64,000 bases of DNA from NCBI GenBank assembly GCA_963741135.1, contig CAVUHC010000006.1, forward strand, positions 186,001-250,000, read 5' to 3'. Positions 48,054 to 56,822 of the stretch are shown here, in pieces (within the stretch, counting starts at the first letter, position 1; each line of letters begins with the position of its first letter). The translations under genes and the position numbers were made by a program. The notes beneath the pieces are model-generated. The model saw only the letters and a list, made by a program, of their open reading frames with translations, was not told the DNA's origin and did not search any database. The stretch is from Gp6-AA40 sp963741135 (GTDB taxonomy: Bacteria > Acidobacteriota > Vicinamibacteria > Vicinamibacterales > UBA2999).

Positions 48054-49075
48054 AGGGTCGCGACCTGTTGTCCGGTCGCGGGAACGTACTGATCGAGGTG
48101 GGCGCGGTAGAACTCGAACGTGCGGCGGAGCCCGTCGGCCAACGGAGTCACCGGCTGCCAGCCGAGCGTCGAGCGGATTTTCGACGAGTCCGCGTAGAAG
48201 TCGCCGATGTCGATCGCTTTCTTGTCGGGCGGCCACGCGACGCAACGGAAGCGGCCCGAGCCCGCGGTGCGGATCATCAGCTCGACGAGGTCGCCGTGCT
48301 TGATCGGCTCCATGCCGCCGACGTTGAACACCTCGCCGTTCGACGACATCGTCGGCGCCCGCCCGCAGGAACGCGTCGACTGCGTCGTCCACGTAGACGA
48401 AGTCGCGAAGCTGCGTGCCGTCGCCGAAGATCTGAATCTCACGGTTCTCGAGCGCAAGCCGGATGAACCAGCCGACGAAGCCCTGACGATTGTGCTTGAT
48501 GAGCTGCCGAGGGCCGTACACGTTCGTCAGCCGCAGCGAGCACGCGCGGATGCCGAACACGTTGTTGTAGACGAGATGGTAGTACTCGCCTGCCGCCTTG
48601 TTGATCCCGTTGACGTCTGTCGGCCGCACGAGATGATTTTCGGTGACTGGAAGTGTGTCGGCGCGCCCGTAGATCTGCCGCGTACCGGCGAACACCACTT
48701 TGACGGAGGCGTTGTTGCGACGGCACGCTTCGAGCACGACAACTGGCCGCGGCAGTTGATCTCGAGATCGGTGTACGGATCCTGCATGCTGTCGATGTGG
48801 CTCACCTGGCCGGCCAGGTTGAAGATCACGTCGTGTCCGCGCACGAGATCGTTCATCGTGCTCTGCTGCCGGATGTCGGCGATGTTGACGCGGACGCGAT
48901 CCTCGATGCCGTCGATGTTGAACAGGTTGCCGCCGTAATCGGGAATGAGCGAGTCGACGATCAGCACGCGCGCGCCGAGCGCGACGAGCTGGCGGGCGAG
49001 GTTGCTGCCGATGAATCCGAGGCCGCCGGTGATCAGCACGGGCCGATCGCGATAGAACTCGCGATACGCGGTCAC
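48050..49075 (-). CDS. NAD-dependent epimerase/dehydratase (extended SDR), frameshifted
   Basis: Second nucleotide-sugar SDR of the operon. Cofactor motif VLITGGLGFIGSNLARQLVA; VIFNLAGQVSHIDSMQDPYT; catalytic YxxxK as YYHLVYN near NGINKAAGEYYHLVYNNV; RLTNVYGPRQLIKHNRQGFV; EIQIFGDGTQLRDFVYVDD. Similar to GDP-mannose dehydratase or UDP-glucose epimerase groups; reaction unknown. Indels near 48735 and 48355. Starts at GTG 49075 overlapping the GT2 stop. Confidence 0.85.
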
Positions 49076-49873
49076 GGCTTGGTGGATTCAGGCGGGACGA
49101 CGCCGCTGATGGTGGGATTCCGGAACAGCACCGGCGTGCTCGTGCGGCCGCGTCCGAGGACGACGAGCTTCACCCACAGCCTCATGCACGTCGATGCCCG
49201 TCCAGAACACCCGCTTGAAGTTGAAGAACTGCGAGCGGCCGTGGAGCCGGTGATAGTGGTGCACCGGCACTTCGACGACGCGGAAACCAGCGTCCTGGAT
49301 CTTGCGCATCATCTCCAGACAGATGACGCCGGTATCTTTCTCCAGCTTCACGCGATCGAAGATCTCCCGCCGCATCAGACGGAAATCGCAGTCGACGTCG
49401 CGCACGCGCAGGCGGAACAGCAGCTTCACGGTGTGATGGTAGAGGCGTCCGATCACGATGCGATGCCAGGGATCCGAGCGACGGATCTTGTAGCCGTTCA
49501 CCATGTCGGCGTCGGGCGTCAGCCTGTTCCACAGCACCTCGAGCTCCGCGGGATCGTATTGCGCGTCGCCGTCGGTGTAGGCGATCAGATCCTTGGTCGC
49601 AGCCGCGAAGCCGGTTCGCAGCGCGGCACCGTAGCCGCGATTGCGCGAGTGGTGAATGACGCGCACGCGCGGATATGTGCGCGCAAGCTCGTCGAGGATC
49701 TCTTTGGTCGGATCGGTGCTGCCGTCGTTGACGACGATGACCTCGAAGTCGGGCGTCAGGCGGCCCGCGACCTGCACCGCGAGGATCACGAGGCTCGCGA
49801 TGGTCCCCCCGTCGTTGTACGCGGGAAAGAACATGCTGAGCCCGACGGGTCGTGTCGAGCGGTCGTCTGGCAT
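49072..49873 (-). CDS. Family 2 glycosyltransferase, frameshifted at the end
   Basis: GT2 of the DPM/undecaprenyl-phosphate type. LSMFFPAYNDGGTIASLVIL, FEVIVVNDGSTDPTKEILDE, HHSRNRGYGAALRTGFAAAT, IAYTDGDAQYDPAELEVLW (DGDAQ acceptor motif) and RLRVRDVDCDFRLMRREIF. ATG 49873. An indel near 49175 precedes the C-terminal end, which has no membrane segments. Overlaps the epimerase start at GTGA. Sugar and acceptor unknown. Confidence 0.86.
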
Positions 49874-49926
49874 TGAAGCGTTAAACCGTACCACGGGAAC
49901 AGCTTGCGGGCAAGAACCGAGCGTGC

Positions 49927-50628
49927 CTATCTTGGACGCGCCACCAGGCGCCAGGGTAGTATCGCGGATTCCACAATCACCCAGGTCGAGAGCTTCGACG
50001 CGCCCCTTCGCCGCTCGACGAACGTGATGGGGATCTCGCCGCACCGGAATCCCGCCTTCGACGCCTCCCACGCGAGCTCGACGATGAATGCGTAGCCGTC
50101 GGAGCGGATCGAGGCGAGCGGAAGCTGTTCGAGCGCCTCGCGCCGCCAGCAGCGGAACCCGCTCGTGCAGTCGCGAATCGTGAGCTTGGTGATCGCCCGG
50201 ATGTAGCGGTTCGCGAATGCGCTGAGCATCCGGCGCCGGGCAGGCCAGTTCTCGATGCGTCCGCCCGGCACGTATCGCGACCCGATCACGAACTCGGCCT
50301 GCTCCGTCGCGGCAATCAGCCGCGGGACGTCGACCGGGTTGTGCGACAGGTCCGCGTCCATCTGGCAGATGTGCGTGGCATCGGTGCGCAGCGCCAGGTA
50401 CATGCCGTCGATGTACGAGCGCCCGAGGCCGCGCTTGCCGGTTCGGTGCAGGACCTGCACGCGCGCTCGATTCGCCGCCGCGTACTCGTCGGCGATCCGC
50501 CCGGTCCCGTCCGGCGACGCATCGTCGACGACGAGGATCCGCAGGCCATCGACCATCAGGAGCTGCTCGAGCAGAGCCGGCAGGTTGTCGCGCTCGTTGT
50601 AGGTCGGGACGATGACCAGCGGCCGCAT
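49927..50628 (-). CDS. Polyprenol-phosphate glycosyltransferase (dolichyl-phosphate mannose synthase-like)
   Basis: Soluble GT2 of the DPM1 type. LVIVPTYNERDNLPALLEQL, ILVVDDASPDGTGRIADEY, HRTGKRGLGRSYIDGMYLAL, ICQMDADLSHNPVDVPRLI (DAD motif), DCTSGFRCWRREAL, EITFVERRRGASKL (written in the sequence as IPITFVERRRGASKL). 233 residues. ATG 50628. The frame is intact. Transfers a sugar to a polyprenyl phosphate, which suggests lipid-linked sugar donors for the operon. Confidence 0.9.
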   Translation of the reverse strand: MRPLVIVPTYNERDNLPALLEQLLMVDGLRILVVDDASPDGTGRIADEYAAANRARVQVLHRTGKRGLGRSYIDGMYLALRTDATHICQMDADLSHNPVDVPRLIAATEQAEFVIGSRYVPGGRIENWPARRRMLSAFANRYIRAITKLTIRDCTSGFRCWRREALEQLPLASIRSDGYAFIVELAWEASKAGFRCGEIPITFVERRRGASKLSTWVIVESAILPWRLVARPR

Positions 50629-50633
50629 GCGCG

Positions 50634-51500
50634 CTATTTCTTGGGACCTTCGAATCGCAGCGACGTGATCTGTTCGGAGACGAGCCCGACGAGGAAGACG
50701 ATGACCGCGAAGAGGATCAGGATGACCGCGCCGTTCGGAATCTTGCCGGTCGTCGCGATGTTCCAGACTCCGTATATCGCGCCGGCAACGAACGAGAACG
50801 CGCTGACCGGCAGGAAGATGCGCAGCGGGACTGAAGAGCGTCACGATCTTGAGGAGGATCAGCAGGAACCTCGCGCCGTCGTGCGCGAAGCGGATCTTCG
50901 AGCGCCCGACGCGCTGCCGCGCGTCGATCGGTTCGAACGCGACGTTGTAGCCCGCCTTGATGAACGCCAGCGTCGTCGTCGTCGGCGTCGAGAAGCCGTT
51001 CGGGAGCAGGTGGATGAATTCGCGGAGGCACTCCGTGCGCGCGCCCGCGGAAGCCCGACGTCAAATCCGGGATCGGCCGGCTGGTCAGGTAGCTGGCAAG
51101 CCCGTTCAGCACCGCGTTGCCGGCGCGGCGCGCCGTGGTCGCCTGGGTAGTCGCGGCGCGCGCGCCGATCACGAGATCGAACTCGCCGAGCCGCGCTACG
51201 ATGCGTTGCGCGTCCTCCGGCGGATGCTGGCCGTCGGCATCGATGATCAGCACGAAGTCGCCGCTCGCGCGACGTATGCCGCTCTTCACGGCGGCGCCGT
51301 TGCCCTTGTTGTACGGGTGACGGACGACGCACGCGCCGGCCTCACGCGCGCACGCCGCTGTCTCGTCGGCGGAGCCGTCGTCAACCACGATGATCTCACG
51401 CCACGCGGCCGCAGCGCGCAGCTGCGACACGACGCTCGCCGATGGCGTCTGCTTCGTTCATGGCGGGAATCACGATCGAGACGGTGGAGGGGTCAGCCAA
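50634..51500 (-). CDS. Family 2 glycosyltransferase with C-terminal membrane helices, frameshifted
   Basis: Membrane-anchored GT2 similar to polyisoprenyl-phosphate glucosyl or mannosyl transferases. VSIVIPAMNEADAIGE, EIIVVDDGSADETAACAREA, HPYNKGNGAAVKSGIRRASG, LIIDADGQHPPEDAQRIVAR (DADGQ). The C-terminus has two hydrophobic segments (FLPVSAFSFVAGAIYGVW, AVILILFAVIVFLVGLVSEQ). Indels near 51430, 51045 and 50830. The start TTG 51500 overlaps the GT4 stop by 8 bases. Confidence 0.82.
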
Positions 51501-52604
51501 GGAGCTGCTCGATGACGTCGTCCCAGCCAATCGTCTGTGCCACGGAGCGGCCGGCGCGGCCGAGGCGTTCGGCCAGCGACGGATCGGCGGCGAGGCGGTT
51601 GATCGCGGCGGCAATGGCGCGTGCGTCCGGCTCGCACACGAATCCGTTCGCCCCGTCGACGACGAACTCGAGCGTCCCGCCCGAATCGGTCGCCGTGATC
51701 ACCGGCTTTGACGCCAGAAACGCCTCGAGCGTCACGTACCCATAGTCTTCGTCGAACGGCGCGTAGACCACGGCCAGCGCGTCTGCATAGAGATCCGCGA
51801 CTGCGTCGCCCCAGACCGCGCCCGCGAACTCGATCCGATCGCCGGCGCCGGATTGTGCGGCTTCACGCTCGAGCGCCGCGCGCTCGAGACCCCTCGCCGA
51901 CGACGATCAGTCGAACCGGTGCAGGTACGTGTGCCATCGCGCGGATGACGAGCTCCACGCGCTTCAGCGGCTCGAGTCGCGCGACGACCAGCACGTAGTC
52001 GCCGTACGCGCCTCCGCGAAGACGATCGGCAATCGGCGGCGGATGATACAACGGGCGCGCGACGATGCCATTGAACCGCTTCAGGCGATCTGCGGTGTTC
52101 TGCGCGTTCGTGACGATCCGCCGGCATTCGCCGAGCATCCGGGAATCGAGATCGATGATCTGCCGCCGCAGGCGCCCGTCGTCGTCGCTGTCCCGTGAAA
52201 TCACTGTACTCGGTGCCGAACAGCTCGTACGCCGGCGCGATGCTGATGCATCACCCAGGCGACCTTGCGTGGATGGCGCGCGAACCAGGTCGGAAACCTT
52301 GTCGCGATCAGCAGATCGATCGGGACGGCCGTTGCTGCTCGAGAGATCGAGCATCCGCCACGCGCAGGCCTGATCGAGCAGCTCGGACTTGTGTGCGCGA
52401 AAGGGGAGCGCGACGCTCTCGGCGTCGTGTCCTCGCCTGCGCAACTCGGCGACCAGTGCGTTGCGCGTGCAGCTCGGCGCCATCGCGGCCAAACGGCACG
52501 CGTGCTTCGGCGACCAGAATCCGTCTTCGAGCGCCCGATTCCTGCGCGCGTGTCGGCGATACCTCGCTGCCGCCCGCTTCCAGCGGGGGAAGGCGGTCTC
52601 TCAC
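51493..52604 (-). CDS. Family 4 glycosyltransferase, first of a tandem pair, frameshifted
   Basis: GT-B enzyme homologous along its length to the next gene. Shared blocks: RRILVAEARVPFGRDGAEL, HDAESVALPFRAHKSELLDQ, RIVTNAQNTADRLKRFNGIV, LYHPPPIADRLRGGAYGDYV, VARLEPLKRVELVIRAMAHV, APFDEDYGYVTLEAFLASKP and TDSGGTLEFVVDGANGFVCE. At least four indels near 52510, 52330, 52205 and 51880. GTG 52604 overlaps the stop of its paralogue (GTGA). Sugar unknown. Confidence 0.83.
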
Positions 52605-53677
52605 GCGCTTGCTCCGACCTTTTCGGCGGCTTGCGCTGCTCCGACGAGCCGTTCGACCACGTGATCCCAGCTGATGTCCTGCGCGACTTCGTAGCCGCGT
52701 CGACCGAGCTCGGCGGCGAGGGCGGGGTCTGCCGCAAGGCGATCGATCGCGGCGGCCAGCGCGTCTGGTGTCGGGTCGCAGACGTAGCCGGTGACGCCGT
52801 CGGTCACGAACTCCAGCGTTCCGCCCGAATCGAGGGCGGTGATGACCGGTTTGCGCGAGAGGAACGATTCGAGCGTCACGTACCCGTAATCTTCCTGGTA
52901 CGGGGCGAAGAGCACGGCGAGACATTTCGCGTACAGCTCGATCAGCTGGTTGTCGTCCACGCGTCCCAGCATCGTCACGCGATCGCGCAGTCCGCGGCGC
53001 TCGATGTACTCGCTCAAAGCCTGACGCGCGGAACCGTCGCCTGCGATCACGAGACGCACCGGTGACGCCGCCTTCTCGAACGCGTCGATCGCGAGGTCGA
53101 CGCGCTTCACGTGCTCGAGGCGCGTCACGGTCAGCAGGTAGTCGCCGTACGGGCCGCCGTGCAGGCGTCCCGCAAGCTTCGGCGGATTGTAGAGCGCTTC
53201 GGATTCGATCGCGTTGTATTTCAGCAGCCGATCGGACACCGTCCTGGCGATCGTGAAGTGACCGACGCACTCGCGCAGCATCCGGGTATCGGTCTCGATC
53301 AGTCGGCGGCGGAGCGCCACGTCGCGTTCAGAATGCGCGAAGTCGCTGAACCGGGTGCCGCACAGTTCGTACGCGGCGCGATGCTGGTGCACGAGCCAGA
53401 GGACCTTCCGCGGATGCCGGGCGAAGTAGGTGGGGAACTTCGTGGCGATGACGAGATCGACGTCGCGTCCCGCCGCCTTCGTGACATCGAGCAGACGCCA
53501 CGCCTCGGCGCCGGCAAACAGCTCGTCCTTCGGATAATCCCTGAACGGTACCGACACGACCTGCGCGTCGTGGCCGCGCGCGATCAGCGCGCTGGTGAGC
53601 TCGCGCACGAGAATCTCGGCGCCGCCGTGCACGAACGGCACCTGCGCCTCGAGGATCAGTATGCGGAGCGATGTCAC
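52601..53677 (-). CDS. Family 4 glycosyltransferase, second of the tandem pair
   Basis: 358-residue GT4, intact. N-terminal ILILEAQVPFVHGGAEILVR; central LYNPPKLAGRLHGGPYGDYL, TVTRLEHVKRVDLAIDAFEK; C-terminal donor site with APYQEDYGYVTLESFLSRKP and the E-x7-E pattern, then TALDSGGTLEFVTDGVTGYV. Paralogue of the neighbouring gene at 51493. The ATG lies immediately after the ychF stop. Probably the operon's first gene. Substrate unknown. Confidence 0.9.
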   Translation of the reverse strand: MTSLRILILEAQVPFVHGGAEILVRELTSALIARGHDAQVVSVPFRDYPKDELFAGAEAWRLLDVTKAAGRDVDLVIATKFPTYFARHPRKVLWLVHQHRAAYELCGTRFSDFAHSERDVALRRRLIETDTRMLRECVGHFTIARTVSDRLLKYNAIESEALYNPPKLAGRLHGGPYGDYLLTVTRLEHVKRVDLAIDAFEKAASPVRLVIAGDGSARQALSEYIERRGLRDRVTMLGRVDDNQLIELYAKCLAVLFAPYQEDYGYVTLESFLSRKPVITALDSGGTLEFVTDGVTGYVCDPTPDALAAAIDRLAADPALAAELGRRGYEVAQDISWDHVVERLVGAAQAAEKVGASA

Positions 53678-54766
53678 TCAGGTGGCGTGGCGGAAATTGA
53701 TGATATCGCCGTCCTGGACGACGTACTCCTTGCCTTCCAGGCGGACTTCGCCGTGGTCGCGGCACGCGGCCATCGTGCCGCGGCCGATCAGCGCGTCGTA
53801 GGCCACGACTTCAGCCCGGATGAAGCCGCGCTGGATGTCGCTGTGGATTTCGCCGGCTGCGAGCTGCGCCGGCGTCCCGCGCGCGATCGACCAGGCGCGG
53901 CATTCGTCTTCGCCGACGGTGAAGAACGAAATGTAGCCAAGCAGGTCGTAGCTGGTGCGGATCACGCGGTCGAGTCCCGACTCGGTCAGGCCGAGATCCG
54001 AGAGGAACGCCTTCGCGTCGGCACCTTCGAGCTGCGAGATCTCGAGCTCGATCTTCGCGCAGAGCGCGACCGCCCGCGTCGACGCGTGCGCGAGGAACGC
54101 CGTCAGCCCGGTCTTCTCGGCGGCGCGCGGACGATCGGAGCCGACCTCCGCGACGTCCGCCTCATCGAGGTTGATCACGAGCAGCAGCGGCTTGGCCGAG
54201 AGGAACTGGAAGCCTCGCAGTCGTTTGAGATCGTCGCCCGCGAGCTGCAGCGCGCGCAGCGGCGTGCCGTGCTCGAGCGCGTCCTTGCACCGCTGCACGA
54301 GATCGCGCTCCTTTTCGAGCTCCGTCGATCGTCCCTTCTTCAGATCCTTCTCGATGCGCTCGAGCCGCCGCTCGGCGACGCCGAGGTCCGCGAGGATCAG
54401 CTCGTCCTCCATCGCCTGCGCGTCGCGCGCGGGATCGATCGAGCCGGACGGGTGTGCGACCGAGGCATCGCGGAACGCGCGAACGACGTGCACGAGCGCG
54501 TCGGCGTTCTTGTAGCCGGCCACGTCGACGAGCGCCTGAGCGCCGCTGCGCGCCGGCGCGGCGATGTCGGTGAACTCGACGGTCGCCGGGACGCGCTTGC
54601 GCGGGTTGTACATCGCGGTCAGCCTGTCGAGCCGCTCGTCGGGGACCTTGGAGATCCCGATGTTCACGTCGCCCTTGCCGCGCGGCGCGTCGTGAATGCT
54701 GGTCATCAGCTGAAAGAGGGTGGTTTTTCCGCTGGAAGGAAGGCCGATCAGCGCCGCGCGAAGCAT
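53678..54766 (-). CDS. ychF: Redox-regulated ATPase YchF-like (Obg family)
   Basis: P-loop ATPase of the Obg/YchF family. Walker A LIGLPSSGKTTLFQLMT; switch region FTDIAAPARSGAQAL (the usual DXXG differs here); NLDEAD stands in place of the NKXD specificity motif. A coiled-coil (VAERRLERIEKDLKKGRSTE) and a C-terminal TGS domain (YISFFTVGEDECRAWSIARG, YVVQDGDIINFRHAT) complete it. 362 residues, intact. Divergent from mraZ. Acts on ribosome or translation stress in other bacteria. Confidence 0.9.
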   Translation of the reverse strand: MLRAALIGLPSSGKTTLFQLMTSIHDAPRGKGDVNIGISKVPDERLDRLTAMYNPRKRVPATVEFTDIAAPARSGAQALVDVAGYKNADALVHVVRAFRDASVAHPSGSIDPARDAQAMEDELILADLGVAERRLERIEKDLKKGRSTELEKERDLVQRCKDALEHGTPLRALQLAGDDLKRLRGFQFLSAKPLLLVINLDEADVAEVGSDRPRAAEKTGLTAFLAHASTRAVALCAKIELEISQLEGADAKAFLSDLGLTESGLDRVIRTSYDLLGYISFFTVGEDECRAWSIARGTPAQLAAGEIHSDIQRGFIRAEVVAYDALIGRGTMAACRDHGEVRLEGKEYVVQDGDIINFRHAT

Positions 54767-54809
54767 GAATCCTCAGCCTAGCACGCGAAGTTGAGTCGCC
54801 CTGCGATCA

Positions 54810-54850
54810 GGGTCCGACTCGGGAACGACTCATCACCCGAGTCTGACCCC
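54810..54850. repeat. Inverted repeat GGGTCCGACTCGGG / CCCGAGTCTGACCC
   Basis: 14-bp arms with one mismatch, 12-base loop AACGACTCATCA, then GACCCC. Lies in the divergent gap between ychF and mraZ. Shares the GGGTC/GACCC core with other palindromes in this window. Confidence 0.8.
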
Positions 54851-54943
54851 AATAGGCCAATCGCCAGAAATCCCACGTGTCGTTAACCAGGAAACGCAGG
54901 GCGAAAATTTAACGTAACTCAAATTATATGAACTGTTTGCAGC

Positions 54944-54972
54944 TTGACAGGGAATGCCTCAGGTTTTACTAT
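54944..54972 (+). promoter_or_regulatory. mraZ (dcw) promoter, TTGACA-N17-TACTAT
   Basis: A perfect -35 TTGACA at 54944-54949, 17-base spacer, and -10 TACTAT at 54967-54972 (4 of 6 to TATAAT). The start of transcription would be near 54979, directly at the MraZ box. Confidence 0.8.
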
Positions 54973-54976
54973 CCGA

Positions 54977-55000
54977 GTGGATTTTTGTGGACGAAAGTGG
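54977..55000 (+). promoter_or_regulatory. MraZ box: three GTGG units at 10-bp spacing
   Basis: GTGG at 54977, 54987 and 54997, exactly one helical turn apart, spanning the predicted +1 site. The third unit contains the probable GTG start codon. MraZ is known to bind such direct repeats and to repress its own operon. Confidence 0.75.
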
Positions 55001-55450
55001 AGCAACAAGGCCTACGAGGCAGCGCCCAGACGCGAATCGACGACAAAGGCCGTCTGAAGGTCCCGACGATGTTCCGCGGAGTCATTCAGGACCAGCACGG
55101 CCCCGACGTGTTCGTCACGAGCGTGACGGGCGAATCTGTGCGCATTTATCCGATGCCCGTGTGGCTCGAGATCGAGCAGAAGCTCTCGAAAATGCCGGGC
55201 AATCACCCGTCGCGGCTCAAGTTCCTCGATCGCGTCAACTACTTCGGCCAGACGAGCGAGCTCGACGGCCAGGGGCGCATCGTCGTCCCGCAGCTGCTGC
55301 GCGACAGCGCGTCTATCGTCGGCGATGTGCGCGTGTTCGGCAAGCATCGATTACCTCGAGGTCTGGAACGACGAGCGCTTCGCGCAGAAGCTGCAGCGCG
55401 ACCCGTGGATGGACGAGGACGGCTTCAAGCTGTCGGAGCATGGGATATGA
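54997..55450 (+). CDS. mraZ: Transcriptional regulator MraZ, frameshifted
   Basis: AbrB-fold autorepressor that starts the dcw cluster. RGSAQTRIDDKGRLKVPTMF and the second repeat TSELDGQGRIVVPQLLRDSA are the paired family motifs. One extra base near 55350 (CAtCGAT) shifts the frame; removing it gives DYLEVWNDERFAQKLQRDP and the stop TGA 55448. The start is GTG 54997, downstream of the promoter; the in-frame ATG at 54928 lies upstream of the -35 box and is rejected. The third GTGG of the MraZ box overlaps the start codon. Confidence 0.9.
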
Positions 55451-55481
55451 CGGGATGCGCAGTGCCCATGCGCGATGCCCA

Positions 55482-56416
55482 ATGGTCAGGGAACGCCTGG
55501 CATTGAGCCGATTGAGCCTGATCCGTCACGAGCCCGTCATGGTCGCCGAGGTGCTCGAACACCTCGCGCCGTCGCGCGGCGGGATGTTCGTCGACTGCAC
55601 GGTCGGCCTTGGCGGTCATGCGCGGGCGCTGCTCGAGGCTGGCGCGTCGCGGCTGATCGGGCTTGATCGCGATCCGGCGGCGCTCGCGCACGCGCGAACT
55701 GCGCTGCGCGAATTCGGCGACCGCGTCGAGCTGGTGCACTCGGACTACCGCCGCCTGAACGACGTGCTCGACGCAGCGCGGCGTCACGACGGTCGACGGC
55801 GTGCTCGCGGATCTCGGTGTGTCGTCGATGCAGCTCGACTCGCCGGGACGCGGGTTCAGCTTCCGGCGGGACGATCCGCTGGACATGCGGATGGACACGA
55901 CGACGGGACCGACGGCCGCCGAGGCGATTCGCGATGTCGACGAGCGGACGCTGGCCGACGTGATTTACGAGTTCGGCGAGGAGCGGCATTCGCGGCGCAT
56001 CGCGCGGGCGATCGTCGCGGCGCGGCAACGGGCGCCGATCGAGACGACCGGGCAGCTCGCCGACGTCGTGCGGCGCGCGATTCCGCGCAAGGGGTACTCG
56101 CGGATCGATCCGGCGACGCGGACGTTCCAGGCGATTCGCATCTGGGTGAACCGCGAGCTCGAGGGGCTCGACACGTTTCTCGGCGACGCCGCGCGGCGGC
56201 TCGGCGGCGGACGGGCGGATGGCGGTGATCACGTTCCACTCGCTCGAGGACCGGATCGTGAAGCACACGCTCCGGGCGCTGCAGGCCGAAGGGATCGGTC
56301 TCAGGATTCGCACGAAGCGGCCGATGGTGCCGAGCGAGGCCGAAGTCGAACGCAACCCGCGCGCGCGCAGCGCCAAGCTTCGCGCGGCGGAACAGATCGG
56401 GCAGGAATCCTCATGA
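55482..56416 (+). CDS. rsmH: 16S rRNA (cytosine-1402 N4) methyltransferase RsmH, frameshifted
   Basis: S-adenosylmethionine methyltransferase (MraW). LIRHEPVMVAEVLEHLAPSR, FVDCTVGLGGHARALLEAG (SAM motif GxGGH), GLDRDPAAL, ADLGVSSMQLDSPGRGFSF, DPLDMRMD, RAIPRKGYSRIDPATRTFQA, ITFHSLEDRIVKHTLR. Indels near 55785 and 56205. The ATG 55482 gives a short extension before IRHEP; an internal start is possible. The stop overlaps ftsL (ATGA). Confidence 0.93.
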
Positions 56417-56806
56417 GCGGCGAATTCGAATACGCAATCAAGAAGGACGTCCGCAACAACCCGATCGTGCGCGAGGTCGATCGCGAGCGGCACCTCGAGA
56501 TGTGGCGCTCGGTGGCGCGTCGGCGTCTTCCTCGTCGCCGTGCTGCTCTTCTCGGCCTGGCAGCACTTCGAGCTGCTGCGCCATGGCTACCGGATCGAGC
56601 AGATGCAGAAGGAGCGCGCCGCCGAAGACGAAGTCAACCGCCATCTGCGGCTCGAGATCGACACGCTGCGATCGCCCGCCCGCATCGAGCGGCTCGCGAT
56701 CGGCTCGTCTCGGGAATGGTCGTCGCCCGCGCCGGACGACGCAACGGTCATCGAGCGCGTGACGCCGACGCCGCCGCCGCCGAGGTCCGTCGTCGCTCGC
56801 CGGTAA
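56413..56806 (+). CDS. ftsL: Cell division protein FtsL-like, frameshifted
   Basis: Small bitopic protein between rsmH and ftsI, the usual ftsL position. A short cytosolic part (FEYAIKKDVRNNPIVREVDR) is followed by a membrane segment (VGVFLVAVLLFSAWQ) and a periplasmic coiled coil (IEQMQKERAAEDEVNRHLRL, EIDTLRSPARIERLAI). The tail is Pro-rich (TPTPPPPRS). One indel near 56522 inside the membrane segment. FtsL sequences are poorly conserved, so the identity rests on topology and position. Confidence 0.82.
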
Positions 56807-56822
56807 GAGGGAACCGGACCAC

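Noticed and set aside
54928..54996. mraZ starting at ATG 54928
   Set aside because: That start is upstream of the -35/-10 promoter and would add unrelated residues before the conserved RGSAQTRID block.
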